From positions 1-64,000 of the forward strand of contig NZ_QOCZ01000010.1 in NCBI RefSeq assembly GCF_018207095.1: 64,000 nt of DNA, read 5' to 3'. The notes under the pieces were generated by a model that worked only from the letters and a program-made list of their open reading frames with translations, did no database searches and was not told the origin of the DNA. Positions 25,906-33,283 of the stretch are shown here, piece by piece. The DNA is from Nocardiopsis sp. MG754419. GTDB lineage: Bacteria > Actinomycetota > Actinomycetes > Streptosporangiales > Streptosporangiaceae. The translations under genes and the position numbers were made by a program. The first letter of the stretch is position 1. Each line of letters starts with the position of its first letter.

Positions 25906-25983
25906 AAGATCGTCGAATTCGAATGTGAGAAGCGAGAGCTGCGCGGGGTCAACGCGATTCTCGAGCCCGCGTCGGCCTCTTTC
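25906..25983 (+). mobile_element. IS3-family OrfA transposase tail (remnant)
   Basis: The stretch KIVEFECEKRELRGVNAILE followed by PASASF matches the conserved end of IS3-family OrfA (E-x-RELRRANEILK-x-ASAFF). Only about 26 codons survive; no OrfB, terminal inverted repeats or target duplication was found. Confidence 0.6.
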
Positions 25984-26010
25984 ACGGCGGTGCCACCTCC
26001 CGCCAGGTCA

Positions 26011-26613
26011 TCAGAGCCGTTCGGGCGCCGGGTCAGGTAGGGGAGAAGCGCCCTGGGGCCGCAGTCCATCGAAGAGGATGATGAGGTGACGCCGCCATGA
26101 GTCTGGAGTTGGTTCCGTCCGGAGCCCGATCGTGTGAACGAGGGCGCAGAGAAGCAGAAGGATGTCGGCCCCGGTGACGTCAGACCGGATCCCACCGGCT
26201 TCTTGGGCACGGTCGACCAACGCGCTGGTCCCCGCGTGCAGCTGACTTCGGCACTCGGTCACCGTTGGATCTCCTTCCGTGACCTCCTGCAAGAACGCAA
26301 GATCCTGGTGCTGCAACTGTTGTGCCGCCACAGTCAGGAACTCCAACAACGCAGCCGTGGGATCAGCGGATTCCAGCAGTGCGCCCGCAACGGTGCTGAG
26401 CGAGACGAAATGACCGCCGACGACCACGGCGACCAGCTCCTCCTTCGTGGCGAAGTGGCGAAAGACGGTCCCCTTTGCCACACCCGCACGGCGAGCGATA
26501 TCCGCGACCGAGGCATCCATGCCCCGCTTGGCGAACTCCTCCTCTGCGGCAGCGAGGAGCAGTTCTCGGTTGCGCGCCGCGTCTGAGCGCAGCGATCGGG
26601 CAGACAGGGCCAT
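26011..26613 (-). CDS. TetR-family regulator
   Basis: A 200-residue protein with TetR HTH (residues ~12-60: NRELLLAAAEEEFAKRGMDA, IARRAGVAKGTVFRHFATKEEL) and a helical ligand domain ending in a Pro-rich tail. ATG 26613 preferred; TTG 26619 possible. It is divergent from the SDR gene at 26737 with two matching operators between. Confidence 0.9.
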   Translation of the reverse strand: MALSARSLRSDAARNRELLLAAAEEEFAKRGMDASVADIARRAGVAKGTVFRHFATKEELVAVVVGGHFVSLSTVAGALLESADPTAALLEFLTVAAQQLQHQDLAFLQEVTEGDPTVTECRSQLHAGTSALVDRAQEAGGIRSDVTGADILLLLCALVHTIGLRTEPTPDSWRRHLIILFDGLRPQGASPLPDPAPERL

Positions 26614-26632
26614 ACGCAACAGTGTAGCAAGT

Positions 26633-26686
26633 TGACCAGTCGGTCATCTTGTGATCCACTGTCGACTCAAGGTGACCGGTCGGTCA
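26633..26686. promoter_or_regulatory. Twin TetR operators
   Basis: TGACCAGTCGGTCA (26633-26646) and TGACCGGTCGGTCA (26673-26686) are near-identical 14-bp dyads 40 bases apart, one close to each divergent start. Both fit the TGACC-N4-GGTCA form common for TetR repressors of SDR genes. Confidence 0.82.
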
Positions 26687-26736
26687 TTTTCTGCCTCACG
26701 GGGCAGTCCGCAAGCCCAGATCGGATGAGGAGACCC

Positions 26737-27462
26737 ATGCGGCTACAAGGATCCACAGCCCTGGTCACCGGTACCAATAGCGGGATGGGCCGCCACTTCG
26801 CCATCGAACTCCTTCGCCGTGGGGCGAAGGTCTATGCCACGGCTCGCCGCCCCGAGCTCGTCGATATCCCTGGTGCCCAAGTGCTCCATATCGACATCAC
26901 CGACCAGACATCCATCGAAGCCGCAGCCGAGATCGCCACCGACGTCGACCTGCTGATCAACAACGGTGCCTACATGGGCGTGGGAAGCCTTGTCAGCGGA
27001 GACCTCGATGTCGTTCGGCAGCTGATGGAATCTCACTACTTCGGCACTCTGTCCATGATCCGGGCGTTCGCCCCCGTGCTGGCCGGTAATGGTGGCGGTG
27101 CCATCCTCAACGTCCTATCGGCGGTGGCTTGGACTACCGTCGAGAGCAACACCGCCCTCGCCGCCGCCAAATCCGCACAGTGGGGACTCACCAACGGAGT
27201 GCGGGTGGAGTTGGCCGGCCAAGGGACTCTCGTGGCCGCCTTCGTCCCTGGTCTCGTGGCCAGCGAAACCCTGAAGGAAGCCATGAAGGCCTCCGGCGTC
27301 GCTCTCCCTGAGGACCCGATGATCGAACCGGACTACCTCGCTCGACTGGCCCTGGACGGAATCGAGGCGGGAGAGATCGAGATCCTCGACCGCTTCGGCG
27401 TCGAGGCGAAGGCAAGCCTCTCCGGCCCTCCGCGCACCTTCGACCTGGCATCGCTGACATAG
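26737..27462 (+). CDS. SDR-family protein lacking the catalytic tyrosine
   Basis: A 241-residue SDR fold: TGTNSGMGRHFA cofactor motif near residue 10, DIT near 48, NNGAYMG in place of NNAG. At the active site the family Y-x3-K reads L141-x3-K145 (NTALAAAKSAQWGLT); the Ser in LNVLSAVAW is kept. Without the Tyr normal hydride-transfer catalysis should fail, so it may bind ligand/NAD(P) only or use another acid. RBS GAGGAG before ATG 26737. Regulated with the divergent TetR. Confidence 0.85.
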   Translation: MRLQGSTALVTGTNSGMGRHFAIELLRRGAKVYATARRPELVDIPGAQVLHIDITDQTSIEAAAEIATDVDLLINNGAYMGVGSLVSGDLDVVRQLMESHYFGTLSMIRAFAPVLAGNGGGAILNVLSAVAWTTVESNTALAAAKSAQWGLTNGVRVELAGQGTLVAAFVPGLVASETLKEAMKASGVALPEDPMIEPDYLARLALDGIEAGEIEILDRFGVEAKASLSGPPRTFDLASLT

Positions 27463-27582
27463 CCAGGGCAGAGAGCTCATCTCGATAACCCTGTGAGGTG
27501 GTGACGACGTCCGAACACTCGAAGGCCCATGCGGGATATTCCTGCTGTGCGGTCACGACGAGGCCACGGCGGCGTCCGGCCA

Positions 27583-27813
27583 AGGCTTCACGGCGACAAG
27601 GCCCACCACTCCCGTGAGCCGTGGCGCGGGCCACAGGAGCGCGGCATCGGCGCGCGTATCGCCCGTACCGGGATCGAATCTTCCCAGCGGATGGGGCCGC
27701 ACCGGTACGACATCAAGCGCTCGATCGCCTGGATGGGCTCCTACCGCAGGCTGGACGTGGGCGGGGAGCGCACGGCCTCCACTTTCCTGATGATGCTCGG
27801 CATCGCCAGCAGC
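27583..27813 (+). mobile_element. IS5-type transposase C-terminal remnant
   Basis: One frame reads RLHGDKAHHSREPWRGPQ, ERGIGARIARTGIESSQ, then HRYDIKRSIAWMGSYRRLDV and ERTASTFLMMLGIA. This follows the end of IS5-family (DDE) transposases (DKGYD...RGI-x-x-x-IARRG...RW-x-VERT-x-AWL-x-x-x-RRL-x-x-RYER). The catalytic Glu position reads K, and the N-terminal part is gone. Inactive fragment. Confidence 0.6.
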
Positions 27814-28037
27814 CAAGCCGGCCGGCCGCTCCCAGGTATCGAGTCACTCGACGGCTTCGGTCGCGCGGCCTACCGGTCCTGTTGCGTCCGCTCTACCTCG
27901 CACAGGTGCGCGGACGTCTTCTCCGCCTCGGCGTCGCGGCTTCATGCGCGGGCGCGTGGAATCGCAGTGGTGGATTCCCACGGAGCGACTGCGTGGTCGT
28001 TGCGCAGGTCTTCGGCTGGGGCCCTACCTCGGATACA

Positions 28038-28070
28038 GGAGAAAGGCCCTGCTCGGCAGGGCCTTTCTCC
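28038..28070. terminator. Perfect 15-bp hairpin, likely bidirectional terminator
   Basis: GGAGAAAGGCCCTGC - TCG - GCAGGGCCTTTCTCC. The outer A/T-rich end of the stem gives a U-tract-like run in both directions. It ends the SnoaL-like operon (minus strand, stop at 28179). Confidence 0.82.
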
Positions 28071-28178
28071 GTTGTTCGGAACACGCGTGAGGGCGGGAGC
28101 CGCGAGGGCGGCGGCCCTTCCCACCGACGGCCGCACCACGGGAAGGAGCCGCCACTCCGTGCTCCGGCCTGCCCGGCC

Positions 28179-28574
28179 TCACACCATGGGGTTGCCGCCG
28201 GCCGTCGACGCGGGCGGGGTGAAGTCCTGGACGACGTCCCAGTGCTCGACGATGCGGCCGTTCTCCAGTCGGAAGATGTCGACGATCACCGTCGGCCCGG
28301 GGCCCCAGCCGTGGACGAGGCTGTGCGTGAACACCAGGTCCCCTTGGGCGGCGGTGCGCTGAGGTTCCCAGGAGAACCCCTGGAGGTCGGGCACCGCGGC
28401 GCGCAGGGTGTCGAGCCCATCGGGCATGTGGGGGCTGTGCTGTACGTAGGGCTCGGCCCAGTAGCGGTCGAGTGCGGTGAGGTCCTGGTCCACGAAGAGC
28501 TCGCGCATCGCGGTGACCACGATCTCGGTGTTGCGCTCGGCCTGATCGCTCTCGGCGATGCTGTGGTCGGTCAT
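28179..28574 (-). CDS. SnoaL-like (NTF2-fold) protein
   Basis: A 131-residue single-domain protein with the SnoaL-like ester-cyclase/NTF2 pattern: VVTAMRELFVDQDLTALDRYWAEPYVQHSPHMPDGLDTL, GDLVFTHSLVHG and FRLENGRIVEHWDVVQ (quoted in part). These are ligand-binding cone folds found in polyketide cyclases, epoxide hydrolases and stress proteins. It overlaps the end of the MoaF-like gene by ATGA and so shares its promoter at 29028-29055. Confidence 0.85.
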   Translation of the reverse strand: MTDHSIAESDQAERNTEIVVTAMRELFVDQDLTALDRYWAEPYVQHSPHMPDGLDTLRAAVPDLQGFSWEPQRTAAQGDLVFTHSLVHGWGPGPTVIVDIFRLENGRIVEHWDVVQDFTPPASTAGGNPMV

Positions 28575-28887
28575 GGTCCTGTCTCCCTGATGGTTCCGAC
28601 GAAGGTGAACAGGAGGCCGTCGACGGTGACGTTGGAGTACGACACCCCGTTGGCGAAGTCCTCCACGTGGGTCACGGTGGCGCCGGAGGCCTCGGTCCAC
28701 GAGTTCAGGTAGAGGCCCTCGCGGAGCCTCGTGAGGTCCAGCGCGACGGTCTCGGCGTGCCCGTCCGGTGCGAGCCCCCGCCCTCCTCCACGACGAAGCC
28801 GCCCTGCGACGGCGAGTCGAAGGTGAACGCCACTTTCAGCGGGCCCAGATCGAATCTGTGACCGCGGCCGACCAGCTGCTCGGTCAA
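28571..28887 (-). pseudogene. MoaF-like small protein gene with a frameshift
   Basis: A TTG start at 28887 has an excellent RBS (AAGGAGG, 6 bases upstream). The first frame gives RFDLGPLKVAFTFDSPSQGG and VVEEGGG; after a run of five G near 28786 the homologous sense continues in another frame (LAPDGHAETVALDLTRLREG, LYLNSWTEASGATVTH, NVTVDGLLFTFVGTIRE) to the stop at 28571. One missing G (or two extra bases) explains the break. Either a true frameshift mutation or a sequencing error in the G run. The ATGA overlap with the next gene is preserved. Confidence 0.6.
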
Positions 28888-29010
28888 CAGGGTCCTCCTT
28901 CTCTACGCCGGGGATCCGACGGCGTTGTCGGGCGCTCACGTTGTCGGAACACCCCGGTTCGCAGGCGCTGGGACGCTCACCCTGGCCGTGGCGGCTCACC
29001 AAGACCCAAG

Positions 29011-29058
29011 TAGTTGATACATCATCTAAAATAGCGCCAATGGATGACTTGTCAACTA
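29011..29058 (-). promoter_or_regulatory. Strong minus-strand promoter between inverted repeats
   Basis: Minus-strand -35 TTGACA (29055-29050), 16-base spacer, -10 TATTTT (29033-29028). The repeats TAGTTGA (29011-29017) and TCAACTA (29052-29058) flank it. It drives the MoaF-like/SnoaL-like operon. The dyad suggests a regulator (MarR/HxlR-like) whose gene is not adjacent any more. Confidence 0.7.
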
Positions 29059-29206
29059 TTCTGTGGCAACCCTCCTTGCCGCCCATACGCCCTGGTGCGC
29101 CACCCCGGTGGGATGGCACCCCGGGTTCGCTTTCGTGTCATGGCTCGTGGGTGACCTGACGGCCGAGTGCGGGGCCCTTGTGCCGAGGGGACTGCGCTGC
29201 TGTGAA

Positions 29207-29269
29207 GGCCGCGTGCGCGGAGCCTTCACCCGCACGCCGAGTCTGCATCAGGTCGTCGACGTCGACTGG
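29207..29269 (+). pseudogene. Remnant of an SDR gene 3' end
   Basis: The frame reads GRVRGAFTRTPSLHQVVDVDW. The intact SDR at 22606-23430 ends ARVSGAFNRTQGLHQVVDVD-stop. Bases agree closely, and the stop TAG has become TGG. Only this tail survives. Confidence 0.7.
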
Positions 29270-29742
29270 CCGGCGATCGTCCCCCCGGACCGGACGGACG
29301 TCGGTGCGGTGCCTGCGGTGAGCGCCCGTCCGTGACCCCTCCGGGCCGGTACACCCCTGGTCGCCCCGCTCATGCCCACCGGCCTTCGCAAAGGCCCTCA
29401 CCGGTCAGAAGAATGTGAGGGGGAGTGCGACGATGGGCCCCCATCCTCGGCCCGGTGGGTTTGTGAGTTCGGCCCAGGCGTTCGCGAACGGGCCCTGCAC
29501 CACGATGGCCCCGCGAGGGTCACCACGGTGCCGCTGACCGCCCGGGTGGGCCGCCGTCCACCGCCGCCGGCCGGGGCTGGGCCGGCTGGAGCGAGAGAGG
29601 GCCGCCCGCGGTACGTCCGAACGCCCGGTCCACCGGCCGGCGCGGCACCGCGGTCGTGCCGAACGGCGCGGCCAGGAGCCCGAGCGCCGTCATCGAAGGA
29701 GCCCCAGCAGGGGGCACGGGTGCGTGTCCGCGCGACCTGGGC
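29270..29742. other. Intergenic region without recognised gene
   Basis: About 470 bases. A small hairpin GGCCTTC-GC-AAGGCC-like element sits near 29381-29396. No frame has an RBS or a family pattern. Confidence 0.4.
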
Positions 29743-29779
29743 TTGACCTTCTGGTTACCGCAAGCCTGACACTGACGGT
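29743..29779 (+). promoter_or_regulatory. MerR-type promoter with 19-base spacer, leaderless
   Basis: TTGACC (29743-29748), 19-base spacer, GACACT (29768-29773). Spacers of 19 bases are the mark of promoters activated by MerR proteins. Only 6 bases (GACGGT) lie between the -10 and the ATG at 29780, so the mRNA should be leaderless. Autoregulation is likely. Confidence 0.6.
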
Positions 29780-30682
29780 ATGAGTCTGTTCATCAAGGAT
29801 TTCAGCGAGATCAGTGACCTCTCTCCCCAGACGCTGCGCTTCTACCACTCCGAGGGTCTGCTGGTGCCCGCCACGGTCGACGAGGAGACCGGCTACCGCT
29901 ACTACGAAGTCGACCAGATCCAGCGGGCCTTGCTGATCATGGAGCTGCGCGAGGCCGGGATGAGTGTCAAGGACGTGCGCCAGGCGCTCGATGCTCCCGA
30001 CACCGCCGTCGAACTCCTTCGCGTGCACACCGAGACACTGCATCGCAGGCGCACGACCGAGGACGAGGCGATGCGGACCGCCCATGAGCTGCTCACCTCT
30101 TGGCCCGAGGTCGAACACACAGAGAGGCCCGAGACCACCGTGCTGTCGGCATTCGCCCCCACGGTCGCGGTGGACCAACGGGCGGGCCGACCGGATCGCT
30201 ATGACTGGGGCGAGGTCGCTGCAGTCGCCGCGAAGACAGCGGACGAACTGCGCACCCTGGCCGAGGAACACGGTGCGACCGTGGCGGGCACACCTTGGTT
30301 CACCGCGGCCTTGGAGACCGACGAACAGAAGAAGAACTCGCTGACCCTGGAGGGGCCGCACTGGTCGGTCAAGCTCCCGATCAGCGCGTCCCCCGGTGTT
30401 CTGACAGCCTTGAACAAGAGGGTCGACGTCCAGACCATCGTTGCCCGGAAGGAACTGTCGGTGTTCGTGTCCGGCAGGCACTCGGCCGCCAAGTACATGG
30501 CCACCGCGCTGCAACTGGTCGACCGGGCTCCGGAGGGCTATTTCGCTTCCTCTGCCGAATCCCGTCACCTCCTCCACGGAGACGGCATCGAAACAGCCGT
30601 TCCCCTGCGCCTGCTCGACGAGGTGGAGATCGACGACGAAGAGGAAGAAGGGGACGAGAGCCGAGCTTTCCCCCGGAGGTGA
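29780..30682 (+). CDS. MerR-family regulator with GyrI-like effector domain
   Basis: A 300-residue protein: MerR HTH (FSEISDLSPQTLRFYHSEGLL, ETGYRYYEVDQIQRA; residues 1-70), dimerisation helix (residues ~75-110) and a C-terminal region that looks like an AraC effector-binding/GyrI-like domain (residues ~125-275), ending in an acidic tail. Such proteins (BmrR class) sense hydrophobic cations or drugs. No efflux gene adjoins it, so its target beyond its own promoter is unknown. Confidence 0.88.
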   Translation: MSLFIKDFSEISDLSPQTLRFYHSEGLLVPATVDEETGYRYYEVDQIQRALLIMELREAGMSVKDVRQALDAPDTAVELLRVHTETLHRRRTTEDEAMRTAHELLTSWPEVEHTERPETTVLSAFAPTVAVDQRAGRPDRYDWGEVAAVAAKTADELRTLAEEHGATVAGTPWFTAALETDEQKKNSLTLEGPHWSVKLPISASPGVLTALNKRVDVQTIVARKELSVFVSGRHSAAKYMATALQLVDRAPEGYFASSAESRHLLHGDGIETAVPLRLLDEVEIDDEEEEGDESRAFPRR

Positions 30683-30994
30683 GAGGAGGAAGACCACAGG
30701 GTGCAGCAGGGGACTGTGCCCCGGCTTTGCGCGCCGGAAAACCCCGTTCTCCCGAATCCGCTCGGTGATCGCATGGGCTGCGCCAGTTGGCGGAGCGAGG
30801 CCGGACGCGCGGTCGCGGCCATGCGCGTCGAGATCGGCGAACATGTCCGGCAGGAGACCATGGGTGTGGTGACGACGGCGCTTTCAGGGCGCGATTCGTT
30901 GGACATGTCCACCCCCGTCCGGCGTTCAGATCCTGTGGAGGTGGACGTGCCCCGGCCGGTGTTCCAGCACCGCCGGGGCCGCTTTCCTGTGGGG
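30683..30994. other. Intergenic region between convergent genes
   Basis: 312 bases between MerR (plus) and the Pro-rich membrane protein (minus). No gene was recognised and no strong hairpin seen. Confidence 0.4.
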
Positions 30995-31531
30995 CTACTC
31001 CTGGAGGGTCCATTCGCAGCCGCCGGACAGCTCGAGAGCTGCGTCGCCCTCGGACACCTCTACGGTGCCGGGTCCCTCGATGTTGTTGTTGGTGATGATG
31101 TCGTCGAGCTCCCCGCTCAAGCCGGACAGGCGGGCGTAGTAGCACATCGGCATGATGCTGTCGGGGTCCGGGCCGTCGGTGGTGTAGACGCCGGGCGAAA
31201 TGTCCGAGCCCACCTGGTGGACACCGTTACCGATGGTGGAGGAGCTCTCCTCCTCGGCCGGCTCTTCGGCGGCAGCCTCCTCCACGGGCTCGTCCTCGGT
31301 CTCCTCGACCGCGGCCTCGTCGGTGTCAGGGGTGCTGGTGGCTGCGGGCGGAGCAGCGGTGGTGTCGCCACTGAGCGCGGCCATGCAGCCGCCCATCAGG
31401 GCCAAGAGCAGCAGGACGCCAAGGCATCCTCCACAGCCGAAACCGATCTTCTTGCCGGTGGACATGCCCTGTTTCGGGGGCTGGTGCGGCGGGCCGTAGG
31501 GAGGCTGCTGGGGGCCGCTGGGGTAGGACAT
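30995..31531 (-). CDS. Membrane-anchored secreted protein of unknown function
   Basis: A 178-residue protein. A Pro/Gln/Tyr-rich cytoplasmic N-terminus (YPSGPQQPPYGPPHQPP) precedes one Cys/Gly-rich membrane segment (KKIGFGCGGCLGVLLLLALM, residues ~27-50), then a Thr/Ala/Glu-rich linker (Val-Glu-Glu-Ala runs, ~55-95) and an extracellular domain with paired Cys (MPMCYYARLSG and GGCEWTL), probably a disulfide. The domain order matches many actinobacterial surface proteins whose function is not known. Confidence 0.8.
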   Translation of the reverse strand: MSYPSGPQQPPYGPPHQPPKQGMSTGKKIGFGCGGCLGVLLLLALMGGCMAALSGDTTAAPPAATSTPDTDEAAVEETEDEPVEEAAAEEPAEEESSSTIGNGVHQVGSDISPGVYTTDGPDPDSIMPMCYYARLSGLSGELDDIITNNNIEGPGTVEVSEGDAALELSGGCEWTLQE

Positions 31532-31545
31532 GGGGGTGCTCCGGT

Positions 31546-31871
31546 CTAGCTTGCAGGGGGCGGCGGAGCGGTAGCCGCGAGGGGTGATGCGTGAGTCTGA
31601 CGCACGGTAGAGGAATCCGGTTCACCGGGCGCGGCACGTCGTGAGAAGGCGCCGGCCAGACGCAGCGCCGGTTCATGGTCCTTTCCGCTGATGGCGCGCG
31701 GGCCCACGGCCGTCCCACGGGTCCGACGGTTCTTCGGTCGGCGGTCCTGTGATGCTTCAGGGTTCAGCCACTCCTGGATCCTGGTGCGGGTGACCTCTGA
31801 GTGCCGGTCGGGCCAGGTCGTCGGGAGGATCTCCCCATGGATCCGCCGGTCCTTCGGTGAACCAAGGGGTG
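31546..31871. other. Region with no intact gene
   Basis: Follows the broken aldehyde dehydrogenase head. Minus-strand frames give pieces such as SEVTRTRIQEWLNPEA without family resemblance. Probably decayed DNA. Confidence 0.4.
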
Positions 31872-32207
31872 TCAGAGGCGCCGAGTTCCAGTCCGGCGCG
31901 CCTCGACAAGCGGCCTCCCTGTTTGCTCCAGCGTGAGCATGGCGGCGAGGTCGTCGATGTTCTCTCGGACGACGGCGGCCATGCGGTTCAGGCCGGTGGT
32001 GCGTTGGTCCGCCGTGGTCGTGGACCATCCGGGGAAGGCGGCGTCCGCACCGTCGACCGCTCGCGTGACCTCGGAACCTCCCGCTCGGGGTACCGTGCCG
32101 ATCGCCTGCCCGGTGGGGACGATCCGCTGCCGGAGAAGACGTTCCCGTTGAATCGAGGTGAGATGGTGGGGACCGGGCTCGGATTCAGGTGTGGGCACGT
32201 ACCTCAT
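31872..32207 (-). pseudogene. NAD(P)-dependent aldehyde dehydrogenase, N-terminal fragment
   Basis: The first ~105 codons follow the start of succinate-semialdehyde-type dehydrogenases: PTGQAIGTVPRAGGSEVTRA, DGADAAFPGWSTTTADQRT, NRMAAVVRENIDDLAAMLTL, EQTGRPLVEAR. It then stops; the cofactor and catalytic Cys domains (~370 residues) are missing. The C-terminal part is not elsewhere in the window. Confidence 0.7.
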
Positions 32208-32500
32208 CCCTCTCCGGTGGGCGGCTGAAGGTCACGCAGCACTCGAACACATTCACGCGATACGGACGCCACCCTTTCAGGATCGCCCGGAGAGAGTGTC
32301 CGTTGCCGATGGACGAATTCGGCCTGCCGGCGCAGAAGAAGATCCACGCGGCCCTGATCAGGTTCAGGGCCCTCCTGTGCCTCCATCAGGAGCCGGCTGT
32401 GACGCGAGATCACCTGGGCGAGCAGACCCAGCGCGGACTCGTAAGAAAACGCTCTCTCCTCATCCCATTCGCCCGGGGGGATGGCATCAAGGATGGCCAC
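32204..32500 (-). CDS. Small protein of unknown function, EWD pair member A
   Basis: A 98-residue, charged, helical protein without signal peptide or membrane segment. It aligns without gaps with its divergent neighbour (32569-32862): the shared positions are LD, EWD, S-x-E-x-A, PxPDQ and L(S/T)P. GTG start with GGAAAGG 7 bases upstream. Its 3' end overlaps the start of the aldehyde dehydrogenase remnant by 4 bases on the same strand. I do not recognise the function. Confidence 0.72.
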   Translation of the reverse strand: MAILDAIPPGEWDEERAFSYESALGLLAQVISRHSRLLMEAQEGPEPDQGRVDLLLRRQAEFVHRQRTLSPGDPERVASVSRECVRVLRDLQPPTGEG

Positions 32501-32568
32501 GATGACACCTTTCCTTCGGTTGTCCTGATTGATATCCTACTCGCGCATCCTACCAACGGAGAAAAAAT

Positions 32569-32862
32569 ATGCCGGACAAAAAATCCTCGCTCGACGGTGT
32601 GATGCCATGGGAATGGGATCAGGATACGTCCGTAAGCCTGGAAGTGGCAGACAACTACATCGCGTACAACCTGGCAAAGTACGCCGATCTGATCGAGTCC
32701 GAGCGCTCCTCACCACAACCCGATCAGGAAAAAATCCAACGATGGAAGTCCATCATCGACCAGACCCATCAGGACAGTAAGAATCTCACCCCTCGTGCGC
32801 CTCGCCAGATAGAGGAGATTCTACGGCGACAGATCCAATGGCGTTTCGACGAGACCGCGTGA
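32569..32862 (+). CDS. Small protein of unknown function, EWD pair member B
   Basis: A 97-residue protein homologous to member A with no gaps: MPWEWDQDTSVSLEVADNYI against PPGEWDEERAFSYESALGLL, SSPQPDQ against EGPEPDQ, NLTPRAP against TLSPGDP. Start ATG has GGAGA 7 bases upstream. Its codon use is less GC-biased than the surroundings (AT-rich start and end), suggesting acquisition from another source. Two divergent copies of one small family suggest a pair that works together or an old inverted duplication. Confidence 0.72.
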   Translation: MPDKKSSLDGVMPWEWDQDTSVSLEVADNYIAYNLAKYADLIESERSSPQPDQEKIQRWKSIIDQTHQDSKNLTPRAPRQIEEILRRQIQWRFDETA

Positions 32863-32900
32863 GCGAAGAAGAAATCGACTTCACTCGATACACTTTCAGC

Positions 32901-33110
32901 TCACAGTAACGAGAAAAGTTCTTCCAGGACGCGATCATACCCGGCCTCCTCACCCCGGACCATGGCGAGGAGGCGCACGCGGACCGGATCCACCTTGATC
33001 CGCCCGAGCCGATCGCGGTCTTCGTCGCCGCTCGACCCGCCGACTCCTCGCTTCCCCCGCGGGAACCGAGCGCGGGCTCGGACCGCGGCCAGGTCGACTC
33101 CGGCCGCCAT
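32901..33110 (-). CDS. Possible small protein or C-terminal remnant
   Basis: 69 residues; the second half (RIKVDPVRVRLLAMVRGEEA, GYDRVLEELFSLL) looks like real helical protein, the first half is Arg/Gly rich. GGAG lies only 3 bases before the ATG, so the start is weak. It may be the tail of a decayed larger gene. Confidence 0.35.
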   Translation of the reverse strand: MAAGVDLAAVRARARFPRGKRGVGGSSGDEDRDRLGRIKVDPVRVRLLAMVRGEEAGYDRVLEELFSLL

Positions 33111-33283
33111 GGGCTCCTGCCGGCGCCTTTGACGCGGGTGGTGGGGTTCGTGGGCCGTGCGGTGGCGGGGTACCGGCCGTCCAAGGCGACCCCGCGACCT
33201 GACCGATGGACATCGGGCGGCGAGGGCACCCGCGGGTGTGATCGATCCGCCGGGATCGATGCCGGCCCCTCCCGCGCCCGAGG

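Noticed and set aside
27840-28075. tRNA gene near the strong hairpin
   Set aside because: No cloverleaf with a T-loop GGTTCRANYCC and matching acceptor stem could be built; the hairpin is a terminator.
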